Assembly (NCBI GenBank): GCA_947483545.1 | Contig: CANKNP010000156.1 | Location: 1 to 11,597 of the forward strand | DNA length: 11,597 bases | Reading direction: 5' to 3' | Origin: Deltaproteobacteria bacterium | Lineage (GTDB): Bacteria; Myxococcota; UBA796; SXON01 | Position numbers and translations under genes: made by a program | In this document: positions 1 through 5,548 of the stretch, piece after piece | Position numbering within the stretch: position 1 is the stretch's first letter | Layout of the letters: each line of letters begins with the position of its first letter | Notes under the pieces: generated by a model | Told to the model about the DNA's origin: nothing | Seen by the model: only the letters and a program-made list of their open reading frames with translations | The model's database searches: none

Positions 1-2
1 CC

Positions 3-151
3 CACGTATCACCCCCCACGTATCACCCGCCACCGACACGTATCACAGGCCACGTATCACACGCCAAGCTGACCTCGCAGGGACCGCGTGCATCAAGAGA
101 AGTGTATCACAGCACCTGTATCGCCCGTTGGCGTCATGTGTCATGTGTCAC
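3..151. repeat. Cluster of CACGTATCAC direct repeats plus a heptamer tandem
   Basis: Four exact copies of CACGTATCAC lie at 3-12, 17-26, 37-46 and 51-60, with start-to-start distances of 14, 20 and 14 bases. A partial copy, GTGTATCAC, is at 102-110 and a weaker TGTATCGC is at 117-124. A tandem of GTCATGT (133-139 and 140-146, followed by GTCAC) comes next. The cluster may continue beyond the left edge. Repeats of one orientation with short variable spacers could be protein-binding sites upstream of the gene at 272 or of an unseen divergent gene, or simply intergenic repeat DNA. Bases 152-271 show nothing further that I recognise. Confidence 0.6.
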
Positions 152-271
152 TTGCTGCGAAGTGGGCGACCTCCCCCAGCGGATGAGAACGGGCGTTTCA
201 CGGCCGGGTTGGACCTGCTTGGATGGCACGAAGCCCGCCCGCGTTAGTAGGGTCGAACGCCCGGAGAGCGC

Positions 272-682
272 GTGATTCGGCCTGTCGTGTTGTACTTGTT
301 GGCCTGCACCGGGCCGGAGGACACTGCAGTGGACACCGGTCCAAGCCTTGCCGCGGTGGTTGAAGCTTGGGCGGGGAAGTGCATGACCGTGCGGGAGGCC
401 AACCCGTGGGACATGGACCTGTGGCTTGGGTTCACATCCGTGGATCCGGATTCGCTCGTGGCCCTGCTCTGCCGGGATTCACTGGACCCCTGCGAGGGCT
501 CGGTGTTTACCGGGACAGCCGCGGGGGACAGCGTCTCGCTCTCCGGCAATGCCGACATGTACGGGGGCGGCTGGAACTTTTCCGGGACGATCGACGGCGA
601 TGCGATGACGTTCGGGATCTACAGTGGCGGCGCGGGGTCCGGCAACGACGAGTGCGCCGGGACGCTCACACGGGCGGACTGA
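272..682 (+). CDS. Putative small lipoprotein, unknown function
   Basis: This encodes 136 residues from a GTG start. The start is fixed: an in-frame TAG lies at 248-250, no other start codon lies between, and GGAG at 263-266 gives a ribosome site at normal spacing. The N-terminus is a very short lipoprotein signal with lipobox LLAC, the lipidated residue being Cys12. A linker rich in Asp, Thr, Gly and Pro follows, typical of lipoproteins exposed in the periplasm. The rest has regularly spaced Gly/Ser/Thr and short hydrophobic strands ending in an ECAGTLTR-like motif, compatible with a small beta-rich domain. Three more cysteines in the first half and one near the end could form disulfides. 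I do not recognise the family. The downstream membrane protein starts one base after its stop, so the two are probably co-transcribed. Confidence 0.72.
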   Translation: MIRPVVLYLLACTGPEDTAVDTGPSLAAVVEAWAGKCMTVREANPWDMDLWLGFTSVDPDSLVALLCRDSLDPCEGSVFTGTAAGDSVSLSGNADMYGGGWNFSGTIDGDAMTFGIYSGGAGSGNDECAGTLTRAD

Positions 683-683
683 G

Positions 684-1373
684 ATGGGCGACAACGAACC
701 CTGGTGGACCGCGATGGCGATGCTCCTGGGATCAGCCCTTCTGCTCTTTGTCGCGCCTGTGCCGATCCTCGGGGTGGTGGCCTTGGCGGGGGCCAGCGGC
801 GAACCCGGGTTGGTGGTCGGCTCGTCGGTGTGCTGCCTCGGGGTATTCGGGCCGCTATGGTGTGCGGCGGTCGGCCTCGCGATCGTGCGCTCGAACGGAC
901 ATCAGATGAAGAAGATGGACGCGCTGCTCACCCCGCTGGGGCTCGTCTGTCGCCCGGCGAGCCAGGGACGGTGCGGGGAGGGCGTGGTGGGCGGGAGACC
1001 CGTGTTGGTGCGGATCGGGTACGTCGGCTACCGGGTGAAGTGCTTGGATGTAGGGGTGGAGCTGCTTGAGCCGACCGACCGGGTCCTGAGCTTTTTTCAA
1101 GCCGTAGGCGGGCGGCCAGCGATGCGAACGGAAGGGCGGGACGCGGCGTGGGGCTTGGAGCTCGCGGAGGATCCGGAGGCGCAGCGGGCGTTGGTGGCGC
1201 TGCTCTACGGATTGCCGGCGCTGGGGGTCGATGTGCAGGTGGGGCCGACGGGTTGGGGCTTTCACTACCGGTCGTCACCGTTTGGGGGGATCACACTCGG
1301 GGAAATGAGCCCGGGGCAGGTGGAGGGTTGGATTCGGGAGTTGGGGGTCGTGGCGGATCGGGCGCGGGGGTAG
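684..1373 (+). CDS. Membrane protein with two N-terminal helices, unknown function
   Basis: This encodes 229 residues from the ATG at 684, which begins one base after the stop of the upstream lipoprotein gene, as expected for coupled translation. The frame stays open further upstream, but those starts would lie inside the lipoprotein gene. Two hydrophobic segments, roughly residues 8-32 and 40-63, form a probable helical hairpin. A basic stretch containing NGHQMKKMD follows, then a soluble domain of about 160 residues. That domain begins LLTPLGLVCRPASQGR and contains VGGRPVLVRIGYVGYRVKCLDVGVE, written here as two motifs (VGGRPVLVRIG and YRVKCLDVGVE), a strand pattern seen in cytoplasmic domains of small bacterial membrane proteins of no known role. 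I cannot assign a family. Its stop is three bases from the stop of the convergent minus-strand gene. Confidence 0.7.
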   Translation: MGDNEPWWTAMAMLLGSALLLFVAPVPILGVVALAGASGEPGLVVGSSVCCLGVFGPLWCAAVGLAIVRSNGHQMKKMDALLTPLGLVCRPASQGRCGEGVVGGRPVLVRIGYVGYRVKCLDVGVELLEPTDRVLSFFQAVGGRPAMRTEGRDAAWGLELAEDPEAQRALVALLYGLPALGVDVQVGPTGWGFHYRSSPFGGITLGEMSPGQVEGWIRELGVVADRARG

Positions 1374-1376
1374 GCG

Positions 1377-2066
1377 TCAGCGCGCTAGTTCCTCCAGCAG
1401 CTCCTTGACCATGTCGCGCTCATACACGCCGGTGATCGCGTCCCACAGCTCAAAGTCAACCGACGCGCCGGGGGCGGCTTCGACATCGACCAACCTTGGT
1501 ACGGCCCGCGCGTAGACGTCGAGCTTGCCGGTGTCGTTGATCCATCCCCAGACGTAGAGGGCCGACGTGATGCGCTCGTCGATACGCACCTTGAAATACG
1601 TGAAGTTCAGATCGCGGTGACCGACCCGAGCCGCGGTCTCCGTTCGGAAGTAGAACGAGGCGCTCTTCGGAGTGGCGCCGAATTCCACCACCGCTTCGGC
1701 CGCGAGCGGGTTGGTCCGATCGATGGCCTTGTAAGCCTTGAAGTCGTTGTCGCTGAATGCCTGCCACTCCGCCTCACAGATGGCGCGCTGTGCGTCCCAC
1801 TTTTCCTGGGCCTGCGGTGCGAGCTTGAAGCTTGCTGCTTCTCCGGTGGTCGCCACCGTGCCACGGCCCTCCTGGCGCGCGATGAAGCTCCGAACCTGCT
1901 CGGACGCAGCCTCCGCCGACTTGTCGAGGTGGGCGAACCGCGCGGCGGGCGCGAGGTGGGAGTCGCTTGAGTACTTGAAGTCCGCCCTCGAGAAGCGGGC
2001 GGCGTGGGCGCTGGTGCTCACTGCGAGCAGGGAGACCAGGCAGAGGAGGCGGGGGAAGGCGGACAT
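1377..2066 (-). CDS. Secreted protein of unknown function
   Basis: This encodes 229 residues. The ATG at 2066 is preceded by AGGAG seven bases upstream, and it opens a classical Sec signal peptide: a short basic start (MSAFPR), a leucine-rich core and an AHA cleavage site after residue 22. The mature protein has a charged alpha-helical first half (about residues 23-110, rich in Ala, Glu, Lys and Gln). A beta-rich second half contains SASFYFRTET, FTYFKVRID and LYVWGWIND and ends in an acidic helix, MVKELLEELAR. The frame remains open to 3152, but signal peptide and ribosome site place the start at 2066. It is convergent with the membrane protein gene and divergent from the lipoprotein at 2103, with only 36 bases between start codons. 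No family is recognised. Confidence 0.75.
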   Translation of the reverse strand: MSAFPRLLCLVSLLAVSTSAHAARFSRADFKYSSDSHLAPAARFAHLDKSAEAASEQVRSFIARQEGRGTVATTGEAASFKLAPQAQEKWDAQRAICEAEWQAFSDNDFKAYKAIDRTNPLAAEAVVEFGATPKSASFYFRTETAARVGHRDLNFTYFKVRIDERITSALYVWGWINDTGKLDVYARAVPRLVDVEAAPGASVDFELWDAITGVYERDMVKELLEELAR

Positions 2067-2102
2067 GGGCGCTCCTGAAAGGGTCGTGGTAACCTGCCAG
2101 CG

Positions 2103-2678
2103 ATGCCCGCTGGAACGCCACCATTGCTCCCGAGGCCCCGGCCGGCGACCCGGCTGGCTGCGTGGGCGGGGCCCGCTCTGTTCGCCGGGCTGTTCACTGT
2201 CGGCGCCATCGCCTGCCGGGACACCCGGGTCGAGTTGGGCCCCGCCCCGCGGTTGCCCGAGGAGGGCAGCGACAACGACAGCGACTCCGCCCCAAACGTG
2301 GCCTGCCCGACACCCACCTCTGCCGATCTCACCTTTCGGCTGGAGGCCCGGGACGACGAAGGGCCGTGCAGCGTCTGTTCCGGATCCGGCATGGAGCTTG
2401 CGGTGGTGGTGGCGAACCCCTGCGATGTCTCGTTGCCGCTCGAAACGACTCAGCGCCGTTTGTACAGCTCCTACTCCTACGTGCACACGGGAACGGGCGA
2501 CAGCGCCCAGGCGTCCGGAGGGCACGGAGGGGCGACGAGCTGGGAGGTGCCTGCGCACGGGCAAGTTGAGGATCTGATCACGATGATGACCCCGACGGAC
2601 CCCGGCGTATGGCGGGCTGAGGTAAGGTTCACGGATGATGCGGAGACAGAGCGGGGGTTGAGGTTCACCGTCGAGTAG
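2103..2678 (+). CDS. Putative lipoprotein with a beta-sandwich-like domain
   Basis: This encodes 191 residues. The N-terminus carries a basic Pro/Arg stretch, a hydrophobic core (about residues 18-35) and a lipobox-like AIAC, with Cys38 as the likely lipidated residue. The leader is long for a lipoprotein, so a later start such as the TTG at 2124 is possible; no strong ribosome site marks the ATG. An acidic linker (EEGSDNDSDS) follows. The domain from about residue 73 contains MELAVVVANPCDVSLPLE, a GGATSWEVPAHGQ turn and a terminal PGVWRAEVRFT. This order (strand with N-P/S, Gly-W, then PG-x-W/Y near the end) is loosely like the BsuPI-type immunoglobulin-fold inhibitor domain. That similarity is weak and by eye only. 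Cysteine pairs around residues 88 and 91 and at the NPC motif could be structural. Confidence 0.62.
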   Translation: MPAGTPPLLPRPRPATRLAAWAGPALFAGLFTVGAIACRDTRVELGPAPRLPEEGSDNDSDSAPNVACPTPTSADLTFRLEARDDEGPCSVCSGSGMELAVVVANPCDVSLPLETTQRRLYSSYSYVHTGTGDSAQASGGHGGATSWEVPAHGQVEDLITMMTPTDPGVWRAEVRFTDDAETERGLRFTVE

Positions 2679-2739
2679 CTCCCGGACCTCCGCGGCCCCG
2701 GCGTCGGGCGACGTTGTAGCCGCGGCGCTAGTAGCGTTC

Positions 2740-2759
2740 GGGGAGATGCAATTCTCCCC
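2740..2759. terminator. Hairpin downstream of the lipoprotein gene, possible terminator
   Basis: The arms GGGGAGA (2740-2746) and TCTCCCC (2753-2759) pair perfectly around a six-base loop, 61 bases after the stop of the lipoprotein gene. There is no T-run on either side, so intrinsic termination is only a possibility; it may instead be an intergenic repeat hairpin. Confidence 0.3.
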
Positions 2760-2840
2760 ATTCGCCGACTGCTCTGGACCAGCCATGCCGCGTCGCCCGG
2801 TGCAGGTGGCCGCGACCCCCTTCGGGTGCGCTTCAAGAAG

Positions 2841-2993
2841 GGTCGCGCAAAGCCGCCGAGCCGCCAAGGAAGAGGACGGCGTAGGCAACGCATGGGCGCC
2901 GGACACGCCACGTTGCACGACAATCACGCCCCTCCCGTTCTCGATGTTCTCTCTCCCCTCTGTCACTTTGCGCCTTTGCGGCTTTGCGCGACC
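2841..2993. repeat. CGCAAAG-type inverted repeat pair with no gene between
   Basis: GGTCGCGCAAAGCCG at 2841-2855 is the exact reverse complement of 2979-2993. Inward of this 15-base core both arms continue as imperfect 8-base periodic repeats based on GCAAAGCC/GCCAAGG, to about 2878 on the left and 2955 on the right. Fewer than 80 bases separate the arms and they encode nothing convincing. Repeats of this look, tandem CGCAAAG units facing each other, are familiar intergenic DNA in environmental bacteria and often sit beside GxxExxY or four-helix-bundle genes. This one looks like an emptied or non-coding version. The association is from general experience, not from a search. Confidence 0.6.
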
Positions 2994-3063
2994 TATGCGG
3001 GCTTCCGACGGCGCCGCGGTCGAGCGATCCGCCGCGAAAACCGACAAACGCCGAACGCTGCTA

Positions 3064-3079
3064 GATGACCTCGGCTGAA
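3064..3079 (+). repeat. Left terminal inverted repeat of the IS630-family relic
   Basis: This matches 3976-3991 exactly on the opposite strand. Beyond the 16-base core the next bases (GTGGA against ATGAA) differ at two of five positions. Confidence 0.82.
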
Positions 3080-3205
3080 GTGGAACCGCTATCCGGCCTC
3101 GCGCGACGGCTCGCCCGCCGTGGAGCGCAGATCCAGGACCGACCGACCGCACCGCGCGCCGTACCGGTGTCGACGCCGGGCACCGTCGCGGCTCCGACCG
3201 GAGAT

Positions 3206-3744
3206 GGCCACCACAGAGCGCACGGAGTGCACGGAGGGAGGAGGGAGGGGAGGTCAGACGGGGGAATGCCCAACGAACCTCTTGATTCCGTCCTTCAACA
3301 GGGGGACGTTGAAGTTCAGCAGCAGCGCGACCGGCAGCTCCGACAGCTTCAGGTAGGTGAGGACCTGTGCCTCATGGACGGGCAGGATGCGCTCCACGGC
3401 CTTGATCTCGACGATGACCTCGCCCTCGACGACCAGATCGAGTCGGTAGCCGCAGTCGATGCGAACGCCGCGGTACACGACGGGGAGGGCGGTCTGGCGG
3501 ACGATCGCCAAGCCGCAAGTTCGAACGCGAGGCACGCCTCGTACGCGGACTCGAGGAGCCCGGGTCCCAGCGCCCGATGGACGGCAATTGCAGCGCCGAG
3601 GATCTGCTCGGTGATGTCGACCGCTATCCCGTTCATCCAGAGTTTCTCGCTGGTGGATGTCCGCCAGCTAACGCGCCGACCCGAGCATTCCCATCGCATC
3701 CTGCTCCTCCCCCCTCCGTGTTCTCCGTGTCCTCTGTGGTGGCC
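3206..3744. mobile_element. GxxExxY-gene unit bounded by CACRGAG inverted repeats
   Basis: The 33 bases at 3206-3238 and the reverse complement of 3712-3744 agree at 29 positions. Each arm starts GGCCAC and is built from three 9-base units, CACAGAGnn, CACGGAGnn and CACGGAGgg; all four mismatches fall in the two variable nn dinucleotides. Similarity fades outward (CCGGAG beside both arms, with a two-base gap) and inward (purine-rich GGAGGGAGG). Between the arms lies only a GxxExxY reading frame on the minus strand, now frame-broken. Repeats of this CACAGAG/CACGGAG kind commonly flank GxxExxY genes in unrelated bacteria. The arrangement suggests a small non-autonomous mobile unit, inserted here into the IS630-family relic. 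No transposase for it is visible. Confidence 0.65.
3254..3636 (-). pseudogene. GxxExxY protein (PD-(D/E)XK nuclease-like), frame-broken
   Basis: From the ATG at 3636 the first frame reads through [20 protein letters not shown], which contains the name motif G-L-L-E-S-A-Y, and then CLAFEL (to 3517). The conserved continuation, GLAIVRQ, then [40 protein letters not shown] and [17 protein letters not shown], is in another frame and ends at a TGA at 3254-3256. Only two bases (3515-3516) separate the two parts where relatives normally have about three codons, so a deletion of about seven bases is likely. The Asp of YRLDLVV and the Glu-Ile-Lys of VEIKAVE are the PD-(D/E)XK-type core, hence the assignment to the PDDEXK_3/GxxExxY family of unknown physiological role. 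All conserved parts are otherwise intact, which suggests recent decay or a sequencing error. Confidence 0.82.
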
Positions 3745-3774
3745 CTCCGGCGGCCGCGACGTGCGCCAGGACAG

Positions 3775-3960
3775 CTATCCCGCCCTCAGCGGCGTACCGG
3801 CGTAGGTCCAACGAAACGGTTTGGCGAGCACAGCGTTGAAGTAGGCGATGAACTTTCGGATCCGCTGTTCGAGTTCGTCCAGCGATGCAAACGAGGCGCG
3901 GGCCAGAACTCGGCGCGCCAAGATGCAGCCCCAGACTGCACCAAGACGCTTGACTCGTCA
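3775..3960 (-). pseudogene. IS630-family transposase, C-terminal remnant
   Basis: On the minus strand the frame from about 3930 to the TAG at 3775-3777 reads ILARRVLARASFASLDELEQ, then RIRKF and IAYFNAVLAKPFRWTYAG before the stop. The pattern RRxxRxxSFxSxxELxxRIxxFIxYFNxxxAKPFxWTYxG is the characteristic end of IS630 transposases, where it follows the catalytic glutamate region. Upstream, QASW in another frame (around 3941-3952) may match the usual HASWLNQVE box with about eleven bases lost before VWGCIL, but this is speculative. Everything N-terminal to that, including the DDE residues, is absent, since the element's terminal repeat begins only some 15 bases further. It is non-functional. 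Confidence 0.78.
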
Positions 3961-3975
3961 AGATCGATGCTTCAT

Positions 3976-3991
3976 TTCAGCCGAGGTCATC
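3976..3991 (-). repeat. Right terminal inverted repeat of the IS630-family relic
   Basis: This is an exact reverse complement of 3064-3079. Its outermost base, C3991, is also the last base of the ferredoxin stop codon: the TAG is made of the duplicated TA (3992-3993) and the first base of the element. Confidence 0.82.
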
Positions 3992-4422
3992 TAGCGCAAC
4001 GCTCCCGACGGACATGCCGCGACACAGGCCGGCCCGGGGAGATCGAGCGGCCCGCAGTTGTCGCACTTCACGGCGATGTTGAGCGCCGTCACACGCCGGA
4101 TGGCCTTGTAGGGGCACGCGGCGATGCAGTGACCACATCCGGTGCAGCGCGACTCCAGGAGCTCAACGCGCCCATCTCGGAACCGCAGGAGGGCGTTGAC
4201 GGGGCACACCGCGATGCAGGGGCTGTCGGCACAGTTCGAACAAACATCGAGGTGGGGAACGTCTGCGATCACGCGGATCGCGAGGCGGCGTCGCTCGAGG
4301 ACCACGGGGTCGTCGGGGGAGAGGTTGGGGGGGAGCTCGGGGTAGCGAACCGTGACGCAGGCGACCTCGCACGCGCCGCAGGCGGTACATGCGGAGGGAT
4401 CCAGTGTCGGATGGGTGACCAC
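3991..4422 (-). CDS. Polyferredoxin with four [4Fe-4S] sites (HycB/DmsB/CooF type)
   Basis: This encodes 143 residues from a GTG start at 4422. It has sixteen cysteines in four groups: CTACGACEVAC (residues 12-22), CSNCADSPCIAVCP (61-74), CTGCGHCIAACP (93-104) and C120-x2-C123-x9-C133-x3-CP (to 138). This is the standard arrangement of the small iron-sulfur electron-transfer subunits that serve molybdopterin oxidoreductases, hydrogenases or CO dehydrogenase. There is no signal peptide or membrane helix, so it is probably cytoplasmic. No catalytic partner lies beside it in this window, and the minus-strand DNA downstream is an IS relic, so any former operon partner may be beyond that. The protein ends right after the last motif (CPSGALR), a little short for the family but plausible. 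The stop codon coincides with the IS target site. It is divergent from the cyanophycinase. Confidence 0.85.
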   Translation of the reverse strand: MVTHPTLDPSACTACGACEVACVTVRYPELPPNLSPDDPVVLERRRLAIRVIADVPHLDVCSNCADSPCIAVCPVNALLRFRDGRVELLESRCTGCGHCIAACPYKAIRRVTALNIAVKCDNCGPLDLPGPACVAACPSGALR

Positions 4423-4469
4423 GCGTTCGGGTAACCGCCGCAGCCACCAGCCGGATAAGTGCCGCCGCG

Positions 4470-5288
4470 ATGCCCTCCAGAGAGCCCCACCCCGGTACCC
4501 GCGGTTTCATCATCCCCATCGGCGGCGCCGAGGACAAGATGGCGGACCGCCGCATCCTCAAGCGCTTTGTGGAGCTGTGCGGCGGGCGGGATGCGCCCAT
4601 CGTGGTGGTGCCGACCGCGAGCGAGGACGACAACACCGGCCAACGCTACATTGATGTGTTTGATCGCGTCGAGTCCGGCGCGGTCCGCATCGTGGACATC
4701 CGCACCCGCAAGGAGGCTGAGGGCCTCGCCGGGATCGCAGCACTGGAAGGGGCGGCAGGGGTGTTTTTCACCGGCGGAAACCAGCTCAGGCTGACCACCA
4801 TCCTCGGGGGCACCAACTTCGCGCAAGCGGTCCGGAAGGCCAACGCCCGGGGCGTCCACATCGCGGGGACATCGGCGGGCGCGTCGTTTGTGAGCGGCCA
4901 CATGATCGCCTACGGCAAAGAGGGGGGTACGCCCAAGGCAGGGTTGGTCACGCTGGCCCCGGGGCTCGGGCTGACCAACCGCGTGGTCATTGACCAGCAC
5001 TTCCGCGAGCGGGACCGAATCGGCCGACTGTTGACGGCGATCGCCTATAATCCGTACGCCATCGGCCTCGGGGTAGATGAGGACACCGCCGCGTTCCTGG
5101 GTCCGAACAACGTGTTTGAGGTGGTCGGGAAGGGCGGCATCACAGTCGTGGATGCGAACGACTTGGAGTCGTCGAGCATGGCGCGGGCTGCGGAGGGGCA
5201 CGCGGTGGAACTTGTAGGGGTGAAGCTGCACATTTTGGTGAGCGGGTCGCGGTTTGATTTGCTCAAGCGCAAGGTCGTGCGAACGTAG
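4470..5288 (+). CDS. cphB: Cyanophycinase (peptidase family S51)
   Basis: Cyanophycinase is a cytoplasmic serine exopeptidase that releases beta-Asp-Arg dipeptides from cyanophycin, the multi-L-arginyl-poly-aspartate nitrogen reserve. The protein has 272 residues, the family's normal length, and no signal peptide. Visible motifs are GFIIPIGGAED near the start (residues 12-22), VVVPTASEDD (45-54), FFTGGNQLRLT (99-109) and the nucleophile elbow GTSAGAS, with catalytic Ser135. Further along are DQHFRERDR, with the likely catalytic His177, and GLGVDEDTA (199-207), whose Glu204 fits the third active-site position of cyanobacterial CphB. The start is the first ATG of the frame; its ribosome site is weak. 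The divergent ferredoxin gene starts 48 bases away, leaving little room for two promoters. Cyanophycin synthetase is not in the window, so use of imported or dietary cyanophycin, or synthesis encoded elsewhere, are both open. The alternative, another S51 dipeptidase such as an alpha-aspartyl dipeptidase, fits the motifs less well. Confidence 0.93.
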   Translation: MPSREPHPGTRGFIIPIGGAEDKMADRRILKRFVELCGGRDAPIVVVPTASEDDNTGQRYIDVFDRVESGAVRIVDIRTRKEAEGLAGIAALEGAAGVFFTGGNQLRLTTILGGTNFAQAVRKANARGVHIAGTSAGASFVSGHMIAYGKEGGTPKAGLVTLAPGLGLTNRVVIDQHFRERDRIGRLLTAIAYNPYAIGLGVDEDTAAFLGPNNVFEVVGKGGITVVDANDLESSSMARAAEGHAVELVGVKLHILVSGSRFDLLKRKVVRT

Positions 5289-5548
5289 GCTGGAGCCCAT
5301 AGGCCATAGGCTGAACGCAGGGTTCGCCCGAATTCCGAAGGTTCTTCCCTTCTCCCCTTCGGGCAGAAGGTGGCGGGTACTCCCGCCGGATGAGGGGTTT
5401 TCAACGTGCCCGCGGATCCCGACACTCCCGTTCCCCCTCCCGCCTCCAGCCTCCAGCCTCCAGCCTCCGGTATCCGCACCCGCGGACCTCCTGAAGGACT
5501 TCGGGTGTCTCCCCATTCAGCGTTAGCTTCCCATGGCCCGGAGTCCCG
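5289..5548. repeat. Gap with heptamer tandems and palindromic intergenic repeats
   Basis: This 260-base gap holds no convincing gene. In order it contains two CCATAGG units (5297-5310), a hairpin with arms CCTTCT and AGAAGG (5348-5353 and 5365-5370, with an inner CCC/GGG pair), and a second hairpin GGCGGG-TACT-CCCGCC (5372-5387). It ends with nearly four tandem CCTCCAG units (5443-5469). The hairpin block resembles the widespread proteobacterial intergenic repeat of the form CTCTCCC...GGAGAAGGTGGCGC...GCGCCGGATGAGGG. GGCTGGAG at 5288-5295 is the complement of the CCTCCAG tract, a weak inverted pairing. The promoter of the following operon should lie in the right-hand part, but I see no clear -35/-10 pair. 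Confidence 0.55.
5348..5387 (+). terminator. Two adjacent hairpins after cyanophycinase, possible terminator or REP-like element
   Basis: The first hairpin (5348-5370) pairs CCTTCT with AGAAGG around an inner CCC/GGG stem; the second (5372-5387) is a perfect 6-bp stem with a TACT loop. They lie 60-100 bases after the cyanophycinase stop. No T-run follows directly (the nearest is TTTTC at about 5398-5402, after GAGGGG), so the role is uncertain. Confidence 0.35.

Larger units (their letters stand above)
2679..3060. other. Gene-free stretch with a hairpin and an empty inverted-repeat unit
   Basis: No coding frame here looks real: the open frames have shadow-type composition and no family resemblance. 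The stretch holds a short perfect hairpin at 2740-2759 and the CGCAAAG-type inverted repeats at 2841-2993, both listed separately. The right boundary abuts the terminal repeat of the IS630-family relic. The bases just left of 3061 would have been the 3'-flank of the ferredoxin gene before that insertion. Confidence 0.55.
3064..3991. mobile_element. IS630-family relic, internally deleted, with terminal repeats and TA target duplications
   Basis: The ends are perfect 16-base inverted repeats, GATGACCTCGGCTGAA (3064-3079 and the complement at 3976-3991); the match extends to 19 of 21. Each end is flanked by TA (3062-3063 and 3992-3993), preceded on the left by C and followed on the right by G, so the empty site was CTAG. 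Insertion at TA with its duplication is the hallmark of the IS630/Tc1/mariner superfamily, and IS630 itself is known to favour CTAG. A transposase C-terminal remnant of the same family lies inside at the right, which supports the assignment independently. Only about 390 bases belong to the relic itself; the other 539 are the GxxExxY unit nested within it. An intact member would be about 1.1-1.2 kb, so most of the transposase gene is deleted. It cannot move by itself. Confidence 0.8.

Noticed and set aside
1..60. Possible CRISPR array made of CACGTATCAC repeats
   Set aside because: Repeats are only 10 bases and spacers 4-10 bases; CRISPR repeats and spacers are each over 20 bases, and no cas gene is present.
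2067..3152. N-terminal extension of the secreted minus-strand protein up to 3152
   Set aside because: The extension is antisense to the lipoprotein at 2103 and runs through repeats and into the IS relic; the internal ATG at 2066 has a ribosome site and a signal peptide.
3065..3805. Plus-strand open frame of 246 codons starting within the IS terminal repeat
   Set aside because: It crosses the terminal repeat, both CACRGAG arms and the antisense of the GxxExxY gene, and resembles nothing.
3991..4422. Ferredoxin gene truncated by the IS insertion
   Set aside because: The target CTAG already gives CGC TAG in frame in the reconstructed empty site, so the stop is native and merely re-formed by the insertion.
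3577..4434. Plus-strand open frame of 285 codons
   Set aside because: It is antisense to the polyferredoxin, whose sixteen patterned cysteines leave no doubt about the coding strand, and it also crosses the IS end.
4269..5516. Minus-strand open frame of 415 codons
   Set aside because: It is antisense to the cyanophycinase, which has all family motifs, and includes the intergenic tandem repeats as WRLEAGG-like peptide.
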